This document shows, piece after piece, positions 33,445-42,154 of a DNA stretch of 64,000 nt. The DNA lies in contig NZ_JAIHON010000013.1 in NCBI RefSeq assembly GCF_021173675.1, positions 124,001 to 188,000 on the forward strand. Reading direction: 5' to 3'. Under the pieces are notes generated by a model that made no database searches, was not told the origin of the DNA, and saw nothing but the letters and a program-made list of their open reading frames with translations. This stretch comes from Streptomyces lincolnensis. GTDB taxonomy: Bacteria > Actinomycetota > Actinomycetes > Streptomycetales > Streptomycetaceae. Position 1 is the first letter of the stretch. Every line of letters begins with the position of its first letter. The translations under genes were made by a program, and so were the position numbers.

Positions 33445-35760
33445 ATGTCTCACCTCCGCGCACCGGCCGCCCGCGCAGACCGCCGTGAGGGCGGGCGGCA
33501 CGGGCGGCCGGCCGCCCGAGCCGTTCCCGCGCTGCCCGAGACCCACATACGGCCCCAGCTGCTGCGGCTCGCCGTGCTGCCGCCCGTCGCCGTCGCCCTC
33601 AGCGCCTGCGCCGCCGTGCTGTTCACCGTGCGCTCCACCGGGGCCCGGCCCAGCCTCACCCTGTGGTGCGTGCTCGCCGGAGCGGTCGGCGTGACCTGCG
33701 CGGGCATTCTGATCGCCGCCGTGGCCGCCGACCGCGCCGCCCGGTCGGTCAGCGACCGGATCGGCGCCCTGCGCCGCGTCAGCGCGCGCGGTGAGGCCGA
33801 TCTGCGCGCCCTCGTCGAGTCGTTGCGCCGGGGCGAGGCCGCGCCCCAGCGCACACCGCGCGGCGGCCCGCCCGAGGACGCCGACGACTTCGAACTGCTC
33901 GCCGCGGACCTGACCCGCGCCCACGACGGGGCCGTCACCGCCGTCGTCCAGGCCACCCAGCTCTCCAGCCAGGCCGGCAGCGAACAGAAGCTGGAGGTCT
34001 TCCTCAACCTCGCCCGGCGTCTGCAGTCCCTGGTGCACCGGGAGATCTCCATCCTCGACGAGCTCGAGAACGAGATCGAGGACCCCGACCTCCTCAAGGG
34101 CCTGTTCCACGTCGACCACCTCGCCACCCGCATCCGCCGCCACGCCGAGAACCTCGCCGTGCTCGGCGGCGCCGTCTCCCGGCGGCAGTGGAGCAACCCG
34201 GTCTCCATGACCGAGGTGCTGCGCTCGGCCATCGCCGAGGTCGAGCAGTACTCCCGGGTCAAGCTGGTGCCGCCGGTCGACGGCGAACTGCGCGGCCACG
34301 CCGTCGCCGACGTCATCCACCTGCTGGCCGAACTGGTCGAGAACGCCACGGTGTTCTCCGCCCCGCACACCCAGGTGCTGCTGCGCGCCAACCTCGTCAC
34401 CTCGGGCCTCGCCGTCGAGGTCGAGGACCGCGGGCTCGGCATGCCCGTCGGCGAACAGGCCCGGATGAACGCCCTGCTCGCCGACCCCGACCAGGTCAAC
34501 GTCGCCAGCCTGCTCGCCGACGGCCGCATCGGCCTGTTCGTCGTCTCGCAGCTCGCCAAGCGGCACGGCATCCACGTCCGGCTCCAGACCAACATCTACG
34601 GCGGCGTCCAGGCCGTCCTGGTGGTGCCGCAGGCGCTGCTGGGATCCGTGCCGGGCGCCCCCGGAGCCGTACCGCAGCCGCCGACCTCCGTCCCCGGCAC
34701 GGCGGGACCCGGAGCCGCACCGGGACAGCGGCAGGCGCGGCCCGGGGCCGAAGCGGGGCACCGGACCGCGCCGATCGCTCCGCCTGCCCCGCCGCCCACG
34801 GCACCGTCGCGGCCGTCATCGGCGCGCACGGCACCGCCCGGCGTGACATCGCCGGGCGTGACATCTCCGGGCGTGACATCTCCGGGCGGCACGACGCCAG
34901 GAGGCGCACCGTCCGCCACGGGGTCCGCCGCGGCGCGGTCCCAGCAGGCCGGGTTTCCCGAGGAGCGGCCCACCGTACGGATGGTGCCGGCGTCGGCGAA
35001 CGGCGGGAGCGGTGCGGTCGACGGCGGTGCTCCGGCCCCGCTGCCCGTGCGCGGCGCCCGGGAGGCGCGGCCCACCCCGGCGGCCGCCCCGCCCGGCATC
35101 CGGCCCGACGACCGGCACCGCGTCGCCGAGCACACGGCCGCGCCGCCCACCCCGCGCGCCGGAACCGTGCGCGGCACCATGGGCAAGCCCCAACTGCCCC
35201 GGCGGCGGGCCCAGGAGCACATCGTCCCGCAACTGCGCGACGCCCCGGCGCCGAGACCGGAGAGCGAGTATCTCGCCGGGCACGACCCGGGCCTGATGGC
35301 GGCCTTCCAGCGCGGCGTCGGCCTGGCCGAGACCCAACAGCACCTGGAGGCGACGTCCGGCGAGCCGGCGCCACCCACGGGAGCGGACCAGCTGGGGTCG
35401 CCGGGTCCTACGGGGCTGGCCTTCACGGAGACTGGCCACATGGGGTTCGGCCACATGGAGCCCCGCGCGATGGAGAGTTCCGGGCAGCCGGAGGGCGCGC
35501 ACGCGGCTTCCGTGCACACAGGGGGCACGCACACGGACCCCACGCATACAGAGGTCACGCATACAGAGGCCACGCACACAGAATCGCGCCACCTCATGGG
35601 CGTACGCCATGTCGATCTGCCCATCGGCCTTCCCGCCGACGTACACCCGATCGACCGGACGCGCATACCCGAGGCGCGCGGCGAACGGGACAGCGGTGCC
35701 GTGCCCCGTTTCGATCTCGACCACACCACCCGGCACGACGGGAGCGCACCCGCCGGATGA
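33445..35760 (+). CDS. cvnA: Conservon sensor histidine-kinase-like protein CvnA
   Basis: Membrane sensor of 771 residues. Two hydrophobic segments (residues about 34-52 and 62-84) are followed by a coiled dimerisation part, then an HATPase_c domain with the N-box ELVENATVFS, the G1 box VEDRGLGMP and a G2 box GRIGLFVVSQLA. The C-terminal about 370 residues are low complexity: Pro/Ala-rich with a GVTSP repeat and a His/Thr-rich THTE repeat. ATG 33445 has GAGGAC upstream; the frame is open from 33220 without support. In conservons CvnA works with CvnB, C and D at the membrane, controlling a small GTPase. A classical phospho-His is not obvious. Confidence 0.9.
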   Translation: MSHLRAPAARADRREGGRHGRPAARAVPALPETHIRPQLLRLAVLPPVAVALSACAAVLFTVRSTGARPSLTLWCVLAGAVGVTCAGILIAAVAADRAARSVSDRIGALRRVSARGEADLRALVESLRRGEAAPQRTPRGGPPEDADDFELLAADLTRAHDGAVTAVVQATQLSSQAGSEQKLEVFLNLARRLQSLVHREISILDELENEIEDPDLLKGLFHVDHLATRIRRHAENLAVLGGAVSRRQWSNPVSMTEVLRSAIAEVEQYSRVKLVPPVDGELRGHAVADVIHLLAELVENATVFSAPHTQVLLRANLVTSGLAVEVEDRGLGMPVGEQARMNALLADPDQVNVASLLADGRIGLFVVSQLAKRHGIHVRLQTNIYGGVQAVLVVPQALLGSVPGAPGAVPQPPTSVPGTAGPGAAPGQRQARPGAEAGHRTAPIAPPAPPPTAPSRPSSARTAPPGVTSPGVTSPGVTSPGGTTPGGAPSATGSAAARSQQAGFPEERPTVRMVPASANGGSGAVDGGAPAPLPVRGAREARPTPAAAPPGIRPDDRHRVAEHTAAPPTPRAGTVRGTMGKPQLPRRRAQEHIVPQLRDAPAPRPESEYLAGHDPGLMAAFQRGVGLAETQQHLEATSGEPAPPTGADQLGSPGPTGLAFTETGHMGFGHMEPRAMESSGQPEGAHAASVHTGGTHTDPTHTEVTHTEATHTESRHLMGVRHVDLPIGLPADVHPIDRTRIPEARGERDSGAVPRFDLDHTTRHDGSAPAG
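34840..34899 (+). repeat. 15-bp tandem repeat inside cvnA
   Basis: Three units of GGCGTGACATCKCCG (34840-34854, 34855-34869, 34870-34884) and a degenerate fourth encode GVTSP-GVTSP-GVTSP-GGTTP. The length is a multiple of 3, so copy changes keep the frame. Confidence 0.85.
35521..35592 (+). repeat. Histidine-rich 15-bp repeat near the cvnA 3' end
   Basis: Repeats of about 15 bp (CACGCATACAGAGGY-like) encode GTHTDP-THTEV-THTEA-THTES. His residues recur every few positions through about 60 residues around it (GHM, GAHAASVHTG, RHL). Confidence 0.75.
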
Positions 35761-35828
35761 CCACCCCCGCGTCCACCCCACCCCCCAGCGCTCCCGCAGA
35801 CCTTCGTACCTCAAGGAGTCGATCCACC

Positions 35829-36263
35829 ATGGCGAGCGAAGCGCCGACCGGCCATGTATCCGATCTCGACTGGCTGATGAGCGGCCTCGTGCAGCGCGTA
35901 CCGCACACGACCAGTGCGGTCCTCCTCACCTCCGACGGGCTCGTGAAGTCGGTGCACGGCCTCGACACCGACAGCGCCGACCACATGGCCGCCCTGGCCT
36001 CCGGTCTCTACTCCCTGGGCCGCAGCGCGGGCGTCCGCTTCGGCGACGGCGGGGACGTCCGCCAGGTCGTCGTAGAACTCGACTCGACCCTGCTGTTCGT
36101 GACCACGGCGGGCTCCGGCACCTGTCTCGCCGTCCTGGCCGGCCGGGAGGCCGACGCGGCGGTGCTCGGGTACGAGATGGCCATGCTGGTCAAGAGCGTC
36201 CGCCCCTATCTGGTGACCGCCCCCCGGCAGCACGCCGCGGAACCCACGGCGATGAGGCCTTGA
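35829..36263 (+). CDS. cvnB: Roadblock/LC7-domain protein CvnB
   Basis: Small protein of 144 residues with a roadblock/longin-like fold (DLDWLMSGLVQRVPHTTSAVLLTSDGLVKSVHGL ... MAALASGLYSLGRSAG). These proteins act with the GTPase partner CvnD, as MglB-type regulators do for MglA. ATG 35829 has AAGGAG ten bases upstream; an in-frame ATG at 35757 (overlapping the cvnA stop as ATGA) would add 24 residues and is an alternative start. Second gene of the conservon. Confidence 0.92.
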   Translation: MASEAPTGHVSDLDWLMSGLVQRVPHTTSAVLLTSDGLVKSVHGLDTDSADHMAALASGLYSLGRSAGVRFGDGGDVRQVVVELDSTLLFVTTAGSGTCLAVLAGREADAAVLGYEMAMLVKSVRPYLVTAPRQHAAEPTAMRP

Positions 36264-36265
36264 GG

Positions 36266-36637
36266 GTGGCGGCGGCCGGCGACGGGCCCTGGCTCGACGA
36301 CGCGGCCGGACGGCTGGTGCGGCCCTTCACGGTCAGCAACGGCCGCACCCGGCCGTCCGTCGCGCTCGACCTCCTGTCGCACGTGATGGCCACCGGATCC
36401 ACCCCTCTCGGCTACCTCGGCCCCGAGCACGCACAGGCGCTCGACCTGTGCCGCGCACCCGTCTCGGTCGCCGAGGTGGCCGCCCAACTGAAGCTGCCGG
36501 CGGTGGTCACCAAGGTGCTGCTGTCGGACCTCGTCGACTGCGGGGCGCTGACCACCAAGCCCCCGGAGTTCACCCACAACCCGACAGACCGGGCCCTTCT
36601 GGAGGCAGTGCTCGATGGACTACGACGACAGCTCTGA
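36266..36637 (+). CDS. cvnC: DUF742 winged-helix-like protein CvnC
   Basis: Small protein of 123 residues with the DUF742 pattern: GPWLDDAAGRLVRPFTVSNGRTRPS near the N-terminus and VAEVAAQLKLPAVVTKVLLSDLVDCGALTT, a winged-helix-like part. GTG 36266 has GAGG eight bases upstream; TTG 36260, overlapping the cvnB stop, is an alternative. It overlaps cvnD by 23 bp. Third conservon component; it is thought to join the membrane complex of CvnA to CvnD. Confidence 0.9.
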   Translation: MAAAGDGPWLDDAAGRLVRPFTVSNGRTRPSVALDLLSHVMATGSTPLGYLGPEHAQALDLCRAPVSVAEVAAQLKLPAVVTKVLLSDLVDCGALTTKPPEFTHNPTDRALLEAVLDGLRRQL

Positions 36638-37214
36638 CCCCTTCCCCACCGCACTGAAGATCCTGGTGGCGGGAGGGTTCGGGGTAGGCAAGACGACCTT
36701 CGTGGGCGCGGTCAGCGAGATCCAGCCCCTCAGCACGGAGGAACTGCTCACCACGGTCAGCGCCGCGACCGACAGTCTCGACGGGGTCGAGAACAAGGTC
36801 GAGACGACCGTGGCCATGGACTTCGGTCGCATCACCCTGGACCAGGAACATGTGCTGTACCTGTTCGGCACCCCCGGACAGGAGCGGTTCTGGTTCATGT
36901 GGGACGAGCTCTCCGAGGGCGCCCTCGGAGCGGTCATCCTCGCCGACACCCGGCGTCTGGAGGACTGCTTCGCCGCCGTCGACTTCTTCGAACAGCGCGG
37001 TCTCGGCTTCATCGTCGCGATCAACGAGTTCGACGGCTCGCACCGCTACGACCCGGAGGAGGTCCGCGCCGCCATCGACCTCGCCCCGGAGATCCCCGTC
37101 GTCCGCTGCGACGCCCGGATCTCCAGCTCCGGCGTCCAGACCCTGCTCACCCTCGTACGGCACCTCATCGCCCACAGTCCGGAGCCTGCGCCGAGCCACG
37201 GCGCCCACATGTGA
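36615..37214 (+). CDS. cvnD: Conservon small GTPase CvnD
   Basis: Ras-like ATP/GTP-binding protein of 199 residues. P-loop GGFGVGKTT (residues about 19-27), switch region TTVAMDFGRITL, Walker B-like LYLFGTPGQERFWFMW, and NEFDGS for base recognition, which differs from the canonical NKxD and is usual for this family. It is translated from within cvnC (23 bp overlap). Output component of the conservon; its effector may be the GAF protein next to it. Confidence 0.93.
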   Translation: MDYDDSSDPFPTALKILVAGGFGVGKTTFVGAVSEIQPLSTEELLTTVSAATDSLDGVENKVETTVAMDFGRITLDQEHVLYLFGTPGQERFWFMWDELSEGALGAVILADTRRLEDCFAAVDFFEQRGLGFIVAINEFDGSHRYDPEEVRAAIDLAPEIPVVRCDARISSSGVQTLLTLVRHLIAHSPEPAPSHGAHM

Positions 37215-37275
37215 CACCCGCACACCCCGCCACGGAGCCGCATATGACCTTCGTCCACAGCGACGGAGCCCGCCC

Positions 37276-37854
37276 ATGAACTACGACCTGCCCCGCCCGG
37301 CCGGTCGTCTGCTGCTCACCCCCGAGGACAAGGAGGCCCCCGCCCGAGCCCGGCGGCTCGGCCTGCTCGGTCTCGGAGAGCATCCGGAGCCCGCCCTCGA
37401 CGTCTTCGCGGCCCGGCTCGCCGAGTCCGCCGGGGCGCCGTACGCCATGGTGACCTTCATCGGCGAGCACCGGCAGTTCTTCGCGGGCCTGTGTGTCCCG
37501 GACGTCAACCCGCTCACGGACTCCGGGAAGAGCGCACCGCGGCTGGGCCGCCATCTGGAGCGGGACCATGGGTTCTGCCCCCATGTGGTCGCGCGGCGCA
37601 AGGCGTTGGTGCTGGAGGACGTCCGGGACTATCCGCGGTTCGCGGGCAACCCGATCGTGGACGAGTTCGGCATCCGGTCCTACCTGGGCGCCCCGCTCAT
37701 CGACTCCACGGGCATGGTCCTGGGCACGGTGTGCGTAGCCGACGCCGAACCACGGACGTGGGGGAGGCCCGGCCTGGAGACCATCAAGGCGTCCGCGGCG
37801 GAACTCGTGGCCCGGCTGGAGCGACGGGAGGCCGACGGGCTGCCGGTGCTGTGA
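37276..37854 (+). CDS. GAF-domain protein following the conservon
   Basis: Protein of 192 residues with a single GAF domain: YAMVTFIGEHRQFFAGLCVPDV, RDHGFCPHVV with an internal Cys, LVLEDVRDYPRFAGNPIV, and SYLGAPLIDSTGMVLGTVCVAD. Such domains bind cyclic nucleotides, haem or other small ligands; the ligand here is unknown. ATG 37276 has GGAG seven bases upstream, 61 bp after cvnD. Conservons often end in a variable fifth gene, so this is a plausible specific sensor or effector. Convergent with the GOLPH3-like gene. Confidence 0.85.
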   Translation: MNYDLPRPAGRLLLTPEDKEAPARARRLGLLGLGEHPEPALDVFAARLAESAGAPYAMVTFIGEHRQFFAGLCVPDVNPLTDSGKSAPRLGRHLERDHGFCPHVVARRKALVLEDVRDYPRFAGNPIVDEFGIRSYLGAPLIDSTGMVLGTVCVADAEPRTWGRPGLETIKASAAELVARLERREADGLPVL

Positions 37855-37975
37855 CGGCGGGGCGAGGGGCTCGCCGAGCCGCGTGTCGAGCGGATCGCCC
37901 TGCGCTACGGCGAGCGGATCGCCGAGCCGTATGCCGAGCGGCTCGCCCAGCGGCTACGCACCGACGCCCGCGCCG

Positions 37976-38641
37976 TCAGAAGCCGCGCCAGATGTTGTCG
38001 AACGCGGCGTTCTCGATCGTCCGCCGCTGCCGTACGCCCTCCAGTTCCAGCACCGCGTCGCCGACCGCGGCCAGCACTGTCGCGGCCGTGCCACCGGCGA
38101 GGGCCTCCGATTCCTCGGCCGATTCCTCGGCCGGTTCTTCCGCCGGTCCTTCGGTCGGTCCTTCGGTTGGCTCCTCGGTCGGCTTCTCGCCGAGGCCGGC
38201 GGCGGCAGCCAGGGCGGCGAGGACCGGCTCGCCCGCGGCCCAGCGGTCCTCGGCCTGACGCCGCGCGGCCGAGTCGACCGGTACCGTCCGCCCGGCCCGC
38301 AGGGGAATCAGGCGGCCCCGTGGCCGGGCCGTCAGCCCCACCCGCTCGAAGTCGTCCGCGTAGGCAGAGGAGAGCCCGCGGCCCCGACGCCACAGCCAAT
38401 CCTCGACCGACTCGTACGGCTCCTGTCGTACGAGTGCCGCGGCGGCCTCGTCCAGCAGGTGGTCACCGGTGGGCGACGGGGTGCCGGGGCGGATGCGGTC
38501 GCCCTCCAGGACGACGGCCCCGGCCTCCATGAGGTCCAGCACCTCGGCTCCGGCGAGCGCGAGCGACAGATCGCCCTGCTCCACGGAACGGCCGGCTGCC
38601 GCGTCCAGGGCGACGATCGCGAGGTCCCGTGCGGTGGTCAT
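37976..38641 (-). CDS. GOLPH3/Vps74-like (GPP34) protein
   Basis: Protein of 221 residues starting at ATG 38641 (good GGAG site), or 234 residues from ATG 38680. The GPP34 fold signature is TTARDLAIVALDAAAG ... VEQGDLSLALAGAEVLDLMEAGAVVL ... PYESVEDWLWRRGRGL. Eukaryotic relatives bind phosphatidylinositol-4-phosphate and Golgi enzymes; bacterial members are common in Streptomyces but of uncertain role. A 12-bp-repeat-encoded acidic linker (about 30 residues, EKPTEEPTEGP-like) sits before the final domain, which reads GGTAATVLAAVGDAVLELEGVRQRRTIENAAFDN. Confidence 0.88.
   Translation of the reverse strand: MTTARDLAIVALDAAAGRSVEQGDLSLALAGAEVLDLMEAGAVVLEGDRIRPGTPSPTGDHLLDEAAAALVRQEPYESVEDWLWRRGRGLSSAYADDFERVGLTARPRGRLIPLRAGRTVPVDSAARRQAEDRWAAGEPVLAALAAAAGLGEKPTEEPTEGPTEGPAEEPAEESAEESEALAGGTAATVLAAVGDAVLELEGVRQRRTIENAAFDNIWRGF
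38110..38193 (-). repeat. 12-bp tandem repeat inside the GOLPH3-like gene
   Basis: Seven imperfect 12-bp units (two exact GATTCCTCGGCC on the plus strand, then variants such as GGTCCTTCGGTC). On the coding strand they give four-residue units of the PTEG/PAEE/SAEE kind. The frame is preserved with copy number. Confidence 0.8.
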
Positions 38642-38914
38642 GAGCGGCTCCAGGTCAGTCGGCCGAAGGGGCGTGTCCATGCTCGATTCTCGCCGCCTGT
38701 CGGAAGTTGTGTGTCCTGTTACGACCATCCTGTGGTGGCCGCGTACGTCGAGGACGGGCGGACGTGAAGCAGATCTGCGGCGCCGCTTAAGAAAACCTCG
38801 ATGGACCGCGGGTGCTTCCGTACGGCAGATTGCTACGCGATTCCACCCCTCTTCCCGATGGCGGGCTCTCTCGGCATGCCCGCGCCCGGGAACCCACGCA
38901 CAGGAGCCGTTGCG

Positions 38915-39943
38915 TTGAAGGCGCTGGTCAAGGAGAAGGCGGAGCCCGGGCTGTGGCTCGCGGACGTCCCGGAGCCGGCCGTCGGCCCCGGCGACGTACT
39001 GATCAAGGTGTTGCGCACCGGCATCTGCGGGACCGATCTGCACATCCGGTCCTGGGACGGCTGGGCGCGGCAGACCATCCGCACGCCGCTCGTCCTCGGG
39101 CACGAGTTCGTCGGCGAGGTCGTGGAGACAGGCCGTGACGTCGCCGACATCGCCGTGGGCGACCGGGTCAGCGGGGAGGGCCATCTGGTGTGCGGCAAGT
39201 GCCGCAACTGCCTCGCCGGGCGCCGTCACCTGTGCCGGGCCACGGTCGGGCTCGGGGTCGGCCGGGACGGGGCGTTCGCCGAGTACGTGGCGCTGCCCGC
39301 CGCCAACGTCTGGGTGCACCGGGTCCCCGTCGACCTCGACGTCGCCGCCATCTTCGACCCGTTCGGCAACGCGGTGCACACCGCGCTGTCCTTCCCGCTG
39401 GTCGGCGAGGACGTGCTGATCACCGGTGCCGGACCGATCGGCCTGATGGCGGCCGCGGTGGCCAGGCACGCCGGCGCACGCAATGTCGTGATCACGGATG
39501 TGAGCGAGGAGCGTCTGGACCTCGCCCGCAAGATCGGCGTCAGTCTCGCCCTGAACGTAGCGGAGTCGACCATCGCCGAGGGGCAGCGTTCCCTCGGCCT
39601 GCGCGAGGGCTTCGACGTCGGCCTGGAGATGTCCGGCCACCCCGCCGCGATGCGCGACATGATCGCCAACATGACCCACGGCGGCCGGATCGCCATGCTC
39701 GGCCTGCCCGCCGAGGAGTTCCCGGTCGACTGGTCGCGGATCGTCACCTCGATGATCACCATCAAGGGCATCTACGGCCGCGAGATGTTCGAGACCTGGT
39801 ACGCGATGTCGGTGCTCCTGGAGGGCGGCCTCGACCTCGCGCCCGTGATCACCGGCCGCTACGGCCACCGCGACTTCGAGGCGGCGTTCGCCGACGCGGC
39901 GAGCGGTCGCGGCGGCAAGGTCATCCTCGACTGGACCAACTGA
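38915..39943 (+). CDS. tdh: L-threonine 3-dehydrogenase
   Basis: Zinc-dependent medium-chain dehydrogenase of 342 residues, oxidising threonine to 2-amino-3-ketobutyrate. TGICGTDLHI has the catalytic Cys, GHEFVGEVVETG the catalytic His-Glu, CGKCRNCLAGRRHLC the structural zinc Cys residues, and ITGAGPIGLMAAAVARHAG the NAD-binding motif. The TTG start at 38915 has AGGAG eight bases upstream and gives the normal family length; longer frames would add unrelated sequence. The stop lies in a 16-bp triplicate repeat, and kbl follows 56 bp later. Confidence 0.95.
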   Translation: MKALVKEKAEPGLWLADVPEPAVGPGDVLIKVLRTGICGTDLHIRSWDGWARQTIRTPLVLGHEFVGEVVETGRDVADIAVGDRVSGEGHLVCGKCRNCLAGRRHLCRATVGLGVGRDGAFAEYVALPAANVWVHRVPVDLDVAAIFDPFGNAVHTALSFPLVGEDVLITGAGPIGLMAAAVARHAGARNVVITDVSEERLDLARKIGVSLALNVAESTIAEGQRSLGLREGFDVGLEMSGHPAAMRDMIANMTHGGRIAMLGLPAEEFPVDWSRIVTSMITIKGIYGREMFETWYAMSVLLEGGLDLAPVITGRYGHRDFEAAFADAASGRGGKVILDWTN

Positions 39944-39979
39944 CCCATGGACCAACTGACCCACGGACCAACTGACCCA
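39932..39979 (+). repeat. 16-bp tandem triplicate across the tdh stop codon
   Basis: Units TGGACCAACTGACCCA (39932-39947), the same (39948-39963), and CGGACCAACTGACCCA (39964-39979). The first unit contains the end of tdh (WTN, TGA); the copies extend the tdh-kbl spacer by 32 bp. Confidence 0.95.
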
Positions 39980-39999
39980 GGGAATGTAGGGAACTGACG

Positions 40000-41193
40000 A
40001 TGTTCGACTCCGTGCGCGACGACCTCCGCACCACCCTCGACGAGATCCGCGCCGCCGGTCTGCACAAGCCCGAGCGGGTGATCGACACCCCGCAGTCCGC
40101 GACCGTCACCGTCTCCGCCGGCGGCCGTCCCGGTGAGGTGCTCAACTTCTGCGCCAACAACTACCTCGGCCTCGCCGACCACCCCGAGGTGATCGCCGCC
40201 GCCCACGCGGCCCTGGACCGCTGGGGCTACGGCATGGCCTCCGTCCGCTTCATCTGCGGCACGCAGGAGGTGCACAAGGAACTGGAGGCCCGGCTCTCGG
40301 CGTTCCTCGGTCAGGAGGACACGATCCTGTACTCCTCCTGCTTCGACGCCAACGGCGGCGTCTTCGAGACCCTTCTCGGCCCCGAGGACGCCGTGATCTC
40401 CGACGCGCTGAACCACGCGTCGATCATCGACGGCATCCGGCTGTCCAAGGCCCGCCGCCTCCGGTACGCCAACCGTGACATGGCCGACCTGGAACGGCAG
40501 TTGAAGGACGCCGCCGACGCCCGGCGCCGGCTGATCGTCACCGACGGCGTCTTCTCCATGGACGGCTACGTGGCCCCCCTGGACGAGATCTGCGACCTCG
40601 CCGACCGCTACGACGCCATGGTCATGGTCGACGACTCCCACGCCGTCGGCTTCGTCGGCCCCGGCGGCCGCGGCACCCCCGAACTGCACGGCGTGATGGA
40701 CCGCGTCGACATCATCACCGGCACTCTCGGCAAGGCGCTCGGCGGAGCCTCCGGCGGATACGTCGCCGCCCGCGCCGAGGTCGTCGCCCTGCTGCGCCAG
40801 CGCTCCCGGCCGTACCTCTTCTCCAACACCCTCGCCCCGGTGATCGCCGCGGCCTCCCTGAAGGTGCTGGACCTGCTGGAGTCGGCGGACGACCTGCGGG
40901 TACGGCTCGCGGAGAACACCGCCCTGTTCCGTCGTCGTATGACCGAGGAGGGCTTCGAGATCCTCCCCGGCGATCACGCCATCGCGCCCGTGATGATCGG
41001 CGACGCGGCGAAGGCGGCCCGGCTGGCGGAGCTGCTGCTGGAGCGGGGCGTGTACGTCATCGGCTTCTCGTACCCGGTGGTGCCGCAGGGACAGGCCCGG
41101 ATCCGCGTCCAGCTGTCGGCCGCACACTCCACGGACGACGTCGACCGCGCCGTGGACGCCTTCGTGGCGGCCCGGGCGGAACTGGAGGCCTGA
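40000..41193 (+). CDS. kbl: 2-amino-3-ketobutyrate CoA ligase (glycine C-acetyltransferase)
   Basis: PLP alpha-oxoamine synthase of 397 residues, splitting 2-amino-3-ketobutyrate with CoA into glycine and acetyl-CoA, the second step of threonine degradation. It has NFCANNYLGLADHP, RFICGTQEVHKELE, VMVDDSHAVGFVG with the PLP-ring Asp, and the Schiff-base Lys in GTLGKALGGASGG. ATG 40000 has GTAGGGAA-type spacing. Operon partner of tdh. Confidence 0.96.
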   Translation: MFDSVRDDLRTTLDEIRAAGLHKPERVIDTPQSATVTVSAGGRPGEVLNFCANNYLGLADHPEVIAAAHAALDRWGYGMASVRFICGTQEVHKELEARLSAFLGQEDTILYSSCFDANGGVFETLLGPEDAVISDALNHASIIDGIRLSKARRLRYANRDMADLERQLKDAADARRRLIVTDGVFSMDGYVAPLDEICDLADRYDAMVMVDDSHAVGFVGPGGRGTPELHGVMDRVDIITGTLGKALGGASGGYVAARAEVVALLRQRSRPYLFSNTLAPVIAAASLKVLDLLESADDLRVRLAENTALFRRRMTEEGFEILPGDHAIAPVMIGDAAKAARLAELLLERGVYVIGFSYPVVPQGQARIRVQLSAAHSTDDVDRAVDAFVAARAELEA

Positions 41194-41216
41194 CCGGGCC
41201 GTCCCGGACATATTGC

Positions 41217-41222
41217 GATAAT
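41217..41222 (+). promoter_or_regulatory. -10 element of the LysR gene, possibly leaderless transcript
   Basis: GATAAT is seven bases before the ATG with no Shine-Dalgarno sequence in between. No convincing -35 is seen. Confidence 0.4.
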
Positions 41223-41229
41223 CGATCCC

Positions 41230-42132
41230 ATGATCGAAGCGCGGCGGCTCCACATCCTCCGTGCGGTGGCCGACCACCGCACGGTGACGGCGGCTGCCGC
41301 CGCGCTCTACCTCACCCCGTCCGCGGTCTCCCAGCAGCTCACCGCCCTGGAGCAGGAGACCGGCCACCGTCTGGTCGAGCGCGGCGCCAAGGGCGTACGG
41401 CTGACCCCGGCCGGCGAGATCCTGCTCAGCCACACCAACGCGGTCCTGGCCCAGCTGGAGCGGGCCGAGGCGGAACTCGCCGCCTACGGCTCCGGTGCCG
41501 CCGGCACGGTCACCGTAGCCTCCTTCGCCACCGGCATCGCCCTGGTCGTCGCCCCCGCCGTGACGAGCCTCGCCCGGTCGGCACCCGGCATTCGCATCCG
41601 CGTCCAGGACGCCGAGGGCGACGCCAGCCTGCCGATGGTCCTGGACCGGCAGGTGGATGTGGCCGTAGCCGTCGAGTACCGCGGCGCCCCGCCCGCCGAC
41701 GACCCGCGCCTGGCACACGTCCCGCTGTACGCCGAGCCCTTCGACGCGGTCGTCCCCGTGAGCCACCGGCTGGCCGACGCGGGCGTGGTGCCCCTGGGGG
41801 AGCTGGCCAAGGACCCGTGGATCGGCCCCTACCCCGGCAACCCCTGCCATGACGTGGTGGTCCTGGCCTGCGAGAGCGCCGGATTCCAGCCCCGTCTGGA
41901 GCACTCCTCGGACGACTTCCGCGCCGTGGTGGCGCTGGCCTCCGCCGGCGCGGGTGTGGCCCTCGTGCCCCGCACCGCGCTGCGCGGCATGGACCTCGCG
42001 GGGGTGGTCGTCCGCCCCGTCGACGGCGTCGCCCCCACCCGCCGGGTCTTCGCGGCGGTCCGCCGGGGAGCGGAGGGGCATCCGCTGATCCGCCCGGTGC
42101 TGGACGCGCTGGAGGAAGTGGCCCGGATGTGA
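41230..42132 (+). CDS. LysR-family transcriptional regulator
   Basis: Regulator of 300 residues. The N-terminal winged helix (LHILRAVADHRTVTAAAAALYLTPSAVSQQLTALEQETGHRLVERGAKGVRLTPAG) is followed by a periplasmic-binding-like effector domain. GATAAT at 41217-41222 lies exactly 7 bp before ATG 41230, so transcription may start at or next to the ATG (leaderless message); there is no ribosome-binding site. It follows tdh-kbl by 36 bp on the same strand and may control threonine or glycine metabolism. Effector unknown. Confidence 0.92.
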   Translation: MIEARRLHILRAVADHRTVTAAAAALYLTPSAVSQQLTALEQETGHRLVERGAKGVRLTPAGEILLSHTNAVLAQLERAEAELAAYGSGAAGTVTVASFATGIALVVAPAVTSLARSAPGIRIRVQDAEGDASLPMVLDRQVDVAVAVEYRGAPPADDPRLAHVPLYAEPFDAVVPVSHRLADAGVVPLGELAKDPWIGPYPGNPCHDVVVLACESAGFQPRLEHSSDDFRAVVALASAGAGVALVPRTALRGMDLAGVVVRPVDGVAPTRRVFAAVRRGAEGHPLIRPVLDALEEVARM

Positions 42133-42154
42133 TCCGGAGGGCCCTGTAACCCGG

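Noticed and set aside
37855..37975. Imperfect repeats of GAGCGGATCGCC between the GAF and GOLPH3-like genes
   Set aside because: Short GC-rich low-complexity DNA between convergent genes; no conserved frame or hairpin to support a function.
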